Below are positions 32,826-32,988 of a stretch of DNA of 32,988 nucleotides, one piece after another. Position numbers and translations under genes: made by a program. Origin of the DNA: Thermoflexus sp. (GTDB taxonomy: Bacteria > Chloroflexota > Anaerolineae > Thermoflexales > Thermoflexaceae); contig JANXBD010000014.1 in assembly GCA_025057635.1 (NCBI GenBank), forward strand, positions 1-32,988, read 5' to 3'. The notes beneath the pieces are model-generated. The model searched no databases. It saw only the letters and a list, made by a program, of their open reading frames with translations, and was not told the origin of the DNA. Every line of letters begins with the position of its first letter. Position 1 is the first letter of the stretch.

Positions 32826-32988
32826 ATGGCTAGCGAACCGATTCGGGTGCTTCACTTTGCGGATCTGCATATCGGCATCGAGGCCTACGGCCAGATCGAT
32901 CCCCAGACCGGCCTGAACCGGCGGGTGGTTGATTTCCTGCAGGCCTTCGATCGCGTGGTGGAGCATGCGATCCGCGAGGAAGCGGATC
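32826..32988 (+). CDS. Metallophosphoesterase, SbcD/Mre11-like (5' part only)
   Basis: The 54 visible residues read RVLHFADLHIGIEAYGQID, then LNRRVVDFLQAFDRVVEHAI. The first metal-binding motif D-x-H of calcineurin-like phosphoesterases (FADLHIG) and the spacing to LNRRVVDFL match the SbcD/Mre11 DNA repair exonuclease. This works with the SbcC/Rad50 ATPase on DNA ends and hairpins; SbcC would be expected beyond the window. The ATG follows GGAGAAGG. The gene continues past the window end. Confidence 0.85.
   Translation, partial: MASEPIRVLHFADLHIGIEAYGQIDPQTGLNRRVVDFLQAFDRVVEHAIREEAD

Overview
The window is a fragment of a bacterial chromosome, probably from Chloroflexota of the Anaerolineae type. 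The assignment rests on gene style: a one-chain E1 alpha/beta dehydrogenase, ribosomal protein L31 with an Arg/Glu-rich tail, LysM/M23-like lipoproteins with Pro/Thr linkers, a DUF2085 protein, an isolated Flp pilin and strong AGGAGG ribosome binding sites. The DNA is GC-rich. No 16S rRNA or species marker is present, so the taxonomy is an inference.

Layout. 1-4040 (minus): a 2-oxoacid dehydrogenase operon (a decayed SorC-type regulator, then E1 alpha-beta fusion, then E2, which runs off the window). The regulator keeps a good promoter flanked by two 9-bp inverted operator-like sites. 4070-4225 (plus): a PIN-domain toxin remnant. 4274-8019 (minus): a Schlafen/AlbA-ATPase-winged helix protein translationally coupled to a membrane histidine kinase with no response regulator nearby. 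8154-9662 (minus): a LysM/M23-like lipoprotein. 9827-10831 (plus): a P1-family (DmpA-like) peptidase. 11061-12272: tRNA-Gln with its own promoter and terminator, then rplU-rpmA-rpmE. 12442-15608: nucleotide metabolism (tdk, a hypoxanthine-type PRTase, an APRT-like PRTase) around a convergent sugar nucleotidyltransferase. 15951-20762: small membrane zinc-ribbon protein, CPA2 antiporter, HAD phosphatase, DUF2085 protein, MBL hydrolase. 20981-22114 (minus): a 51-residue Flp pilin and an eIF2B/MtnA-like protein. 22239-23041: methyltransferase and tRNA-Arg. 23042-24961: a decayed stretch with a broken FabH/HMG-CoA-synthase-like gene. 24962-25989 (minus): ECF sigma factor and a probable membrane partner. 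26260-32988: tandem GNAT protein, ROK sugar kinase, rlmN-rpe, an SPT/KBL-like PLP enzyme, FmdB zinc ribbon, an exported Pro/Thr-rich protein and the start of sbcD.

Most genes are ordinary housekeeping or accessory genes. The points that stand out are gene decay (the SorC regulator, the FabH-like gene and the PIN fragment) and the retained regulatory site in front of the dehydrogenase operon. Others are a second E3-binding domain in E2, the AlbA-ATPase/histidine kinase pair, an M23-like domain without its first zinc ligand, and an orphan Flp pilin. I see no CRISPR array, prophage, complete insertion sequence or rRNA, and no clearly new multi-gene system.
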